A DNA stretch of 64,000 nt. It comes from Latrodectus hesperus (Eukaryota; Arthropoda; Arachnida; Araneae; Theridiidae). The number at the start of each line of letters is the position of its first letter. Positions within the stretch are counted from its first letter, which is position 1. The position numbers were made by a program, and so were the translations under genes. Under the pieces are notes generated by a model that did not search any database, was not told where the DNA came from, and saw only the letters and a list, made by a program, of their open reading frames with translations. Where the stretch lies: positions 74,977,345 to 75,041,344 of the forward strand of contig CM075857.1 in the NCBI GenBank assembly GCA_037975125.1. The letters run 5' to 3'. Below, in pieces: positions 61,200-64,000 of the stretch.

Positions 61200-64000
61200 A
61201 TATACTTATTTTCCGTTCAGAAATTTTAAAACCAAATTATTTTCTGAGACATTGCAATTGTTTGCTCAAAGTCAGAAATTTGCAACGAAATGATGATTCA
61301 AAATTATCCACGCGTTCAGTTAAAAAAAATATAAATGTAACTTTTTTAAAGGTGTTTTGGTTATATGAATTTATAATTTTTTTGGACACATTGAGTCAAA
61401 GTAATCATTTTTTGAGAAAAATTTAGTTTTATGTAAAAAGAATTTTAGAAATTTTCAAATAAATGCACATTTTAAAAAAATCATATCATAAGTTACTTAT
61501 ATTTCGTAAATTATGTTATAAGATACTTCAACATATCTTTCCTTATACATAAATTAGTAAAATGTTATTGTCTTGTCAAGTCAATGAAAACATTAAAAAT
61601 TTGAAAGTATCATAATGACATCATTATGATATTTTCAAATTTTAATCAGTAGAACATAATCAATAGAATGTAATCAAATAATTCCTATAAAAGTAGAGCT
61701 TCACTGGTCAGTTACTAAAGGCAAAACTGTTGGCTACAAAATATCACAGACATACCTGCAAATTATTAGTGTACCCTATTACGAATAAAAATAACAGACA
61801 AGATAATTTCACTGAAAACTGTCCTCCCTCTCTGACAAATTGATATTTAGTTCTTCAGTAACGAAATAATGATTCGATCCTTAATTTCTCGTTTTCACAC
61901 AAATAAATGTGGTAGTCATCGACATTGAGTTAAAAGTGAGATCATCCCTTAAGAAAAGAATACTAAATATCATTATCTAGCTTTATTATTTTGGTATCAT
62001 TTTATCATCGATGTTGGTGGAACAACCTATGATAATTGTCATACATAGTCTACATATAGACACAATAGTTAAAACCTAAGCTCAATAGCAGCTAATAATC
62101 GTGAAAATATTCTTTGACATCTTTATGAAAGGGTAACTTTCAATGATTAATTTTTAACGTATCAAATAAAAAGATAAAATCATTTGCAACTTCTAACTTT
62201 ATTTAAAGGGCTACTTCCCTTAATTTGTTTTAATTTTTACAATCTTCTTATAGTAATTTTTTAAGAAATTTATACAGACTAAATGTAAGTTAAAAATAAA
62301 GCAAATTATCTCAAGCAATACTGAATGTTGTTCATTATGTAAACATTATTGATAAAATTTCCCAATAATTAATTTGAAATTTTATCAAAGTAGTTATTCT
62401 GAAAATTGTTAAATTCTTATTTTGGAGCCTCAAATCTTTTCTAAAATGCAAAATATTCACCTGATACTGAGAATTAGACTCTCTTATTTTTATCTAAACC
62501 TAAATAAAAACATTTCAATATTATTTTTTCATTTCTCTGCTTACTTGACAGTCTGGTTTTGTCACAGATTAAAAATATCTTTCTAAAATTTTAAAGTTAT
62601 ATTTTTCATTTACAATAATATTGTGACAGTACAGTATTTATAAAGAATATTGTGACAGTAAATCCTTAATTTTTTATATCTGTGCACATTAGAGTAACAA
62701 ATTTATGATTGTCATTTTAATATCTATTACTCTTTTTATATGTCTAAATATAGGGTCCTAATTATTTTTTATGACAAAATTTCATGCTGAGAAATTTCTT
62801 ATACGCATTTGGTAATAAATAAAATTTCAATCATATGAAAACGTAATTAAATAAGCTGGTCTAACGATGGTGTAAATATTTTTATGTAAATGTAATTCCT
62901 GTTGGAGATTATTATATCCAAGTTTATAAAAAAAAATGCAGAAAATAAAATTAAAAAGGATTTTATGTATCAAAATGATATGTATTTACTGATAAAGCAT
63001 CGTAATTTTAAACCTTTCATTTTTTTGTAATTTTGAAAAAAAAACTTGCAAAAAATAATGAACACATTTTATGTCTCATTGATAGCTTTTTCAAAGCAAG
63101 AAATTTTTTACTCCGAATAAAACTCTCATTCAATCATCATATTCTTTTGAGCAAGATTTTTCAACTGATGTTTTCTTTTCCCTAGCTCATTACAAGAAAT
63201 GTTTTCCTTTCTGACTGTACAATGGAAACCTTTTGAAATGAAGAGATAGTCAACTAAACCATGTTCAAACAAAGGAAACTTTCTTTCACAAGCGTTGAGT
63301 TTTAATAAGATAAAGCAAGCAAAAGAAAACGCTTTTATTCTGAATTCTGTTAGAGTAAATCGATTTTCAGTTTTATTAGTTTCAAATTTTTTTAGGAATT
63401 TTCCTAACTTGCAATGAATAAATTAATTACTTAAGGTAAATTCTGTGCATAATTTTGAGTTGTGTATTATTTCTTTGAGACTCTTAAGAAAAGCAATTCT
63501 ATGTTATGAAAGAAAAATCATCCAAAAGATGGATATGTAATTTTAAAATGCTAATATTTACAAAATTAATTATTTAAATAATTTGCACAAATGTATTTTT
63601 AGAAAACACAAATCTTTTTATTTTCATTCTGCATATGAATTTTTAGTCATAAAAAAATTTGAGTTTGTATTATGATCGAAAATTTTTCAGATTATATACT
63701 CTTTTCAAGAAACAGGAAATTATTAAGATCGAACATGTAAAAGTTCTTCTCAATTTATCTGAAATGTACGTGGTGAAAAAGACAATATGTTGTATGGAAC
63801 TACAAACAAAATCATGAAGAAATTGGAATTTCACACTTGCCATGTTCTTACGTTATTCGAGAATTCGAAAGTTCTTAACCAAATTAAAAGATTATGATCT
63901 TGACGAGAGTTATTATTACTCATTCTTAAAAATCTCATTGAAATACTTAGTTCCATGTTCTTTATAGATGAAACAGAAACTAAAGGAAATCATTTTCTTT
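61200..64000. other. AT-rich right flank, nothing coding
   Basis: No credible gene. The only distinct structure is a short hairpin at 61592-61646. Confidence 0.5.
61592..61646. repeat. 55-bp hairpin (inverted repeat)
   Basis: The left arm ATTAAAAATTTGAAAGTATC and onward (61592-61618) pairs with 61621-61646 with about two mismatches and a loop of two bases. It may be a small MITE remnant or a chance A/T palindrome. Confidence 0.6.

Overview
The window is AT-rich eukaryotic nuclear DNA with long introns, spliceosomal GT/AG junctions, AATAAA signals, very long (TA)n tracts, tRNA-derived SINEs, Tc1-type and P-type DNA transposons and a 5'-truncated non-LTR retrotransposon. The repeat types and the style of the Tc1 and P-type transposases most resemble an arachnid, probably an orb-weaving spider. 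That is an inference from family resemblance, not a database result. Only two host genes are well supported, both on the plus strand; most of the rest is repeats or AT-rich sequence in which nothing can be recognised.

Left part (1-13 kb): a four-exon gene. A TATA promoter (1858) and a short non-coding exon (to 1949) are followed by a 4.7-kb intron. A 3.2-kb exon 2 (6686-9918), a 77-nt exon 3 and a last coding exon (11974-12130) follow, with a poly(A) signal at 12257. The product is a secreted, extremely Arg/Asn/Ser-rich protein of about 1,150 residues. It has a signal peptide, four tandem repeats of about 66 residues, and furin-type R-x-[K/R]-R sites at the same place in three of them. I do not recognise the family. 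Exon 2 is interrupted by one frame change at about 8775, which is an assembly error, a real lesion or recoding. A three-unit tandem repeat lies just beyond the poly(A) signal, followed by a second promoter-like segment at 12.9-13.05 kb.

Middle part (13-31 kb): AT-rich DNA, a six-copy 44-bp minisatellite (19387-19646), then a defective P/THAP9-type transposon (20115-22968). Its terminal inverted repeats can be matched, it has an internal deletion, and it has a nonsense codon in the THAP domain. Next is a complete single-exon class A GPCR gene (23646-24701), most like the vertebrate GPR45/GPR63 (PSP24) group, with unusual replacements of two conserved tryptophans. A CpG-rich island (about 26040-26320) lies 1.3 kb downstream of the GPCR. 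A nearly intact Tc1-type element (27193-28599) has perfect 28-bp inverted repeats but a transposase with two lesions.

Right part (31-64 kb): gene-poor. It contains a convergent pair of full-length SINEs (36.07 and 37.6 kb) flanking a 189-bp palindromic TA-flanked MITE. It also has three decayed Tc1 relics (50.9-52.2, 53.0-53.5, 57.04-57.7 kb), one of them carrying a 45-bp nested insertion with a 14-bp target duplication. The 3' part of a non-LTR retrotransposon with an RNase H domain (57.93-59.2 kb) and another SINE near 61.1 kb complete it. No CRISPR, rRNA or convincing functional tRNA gene is present.
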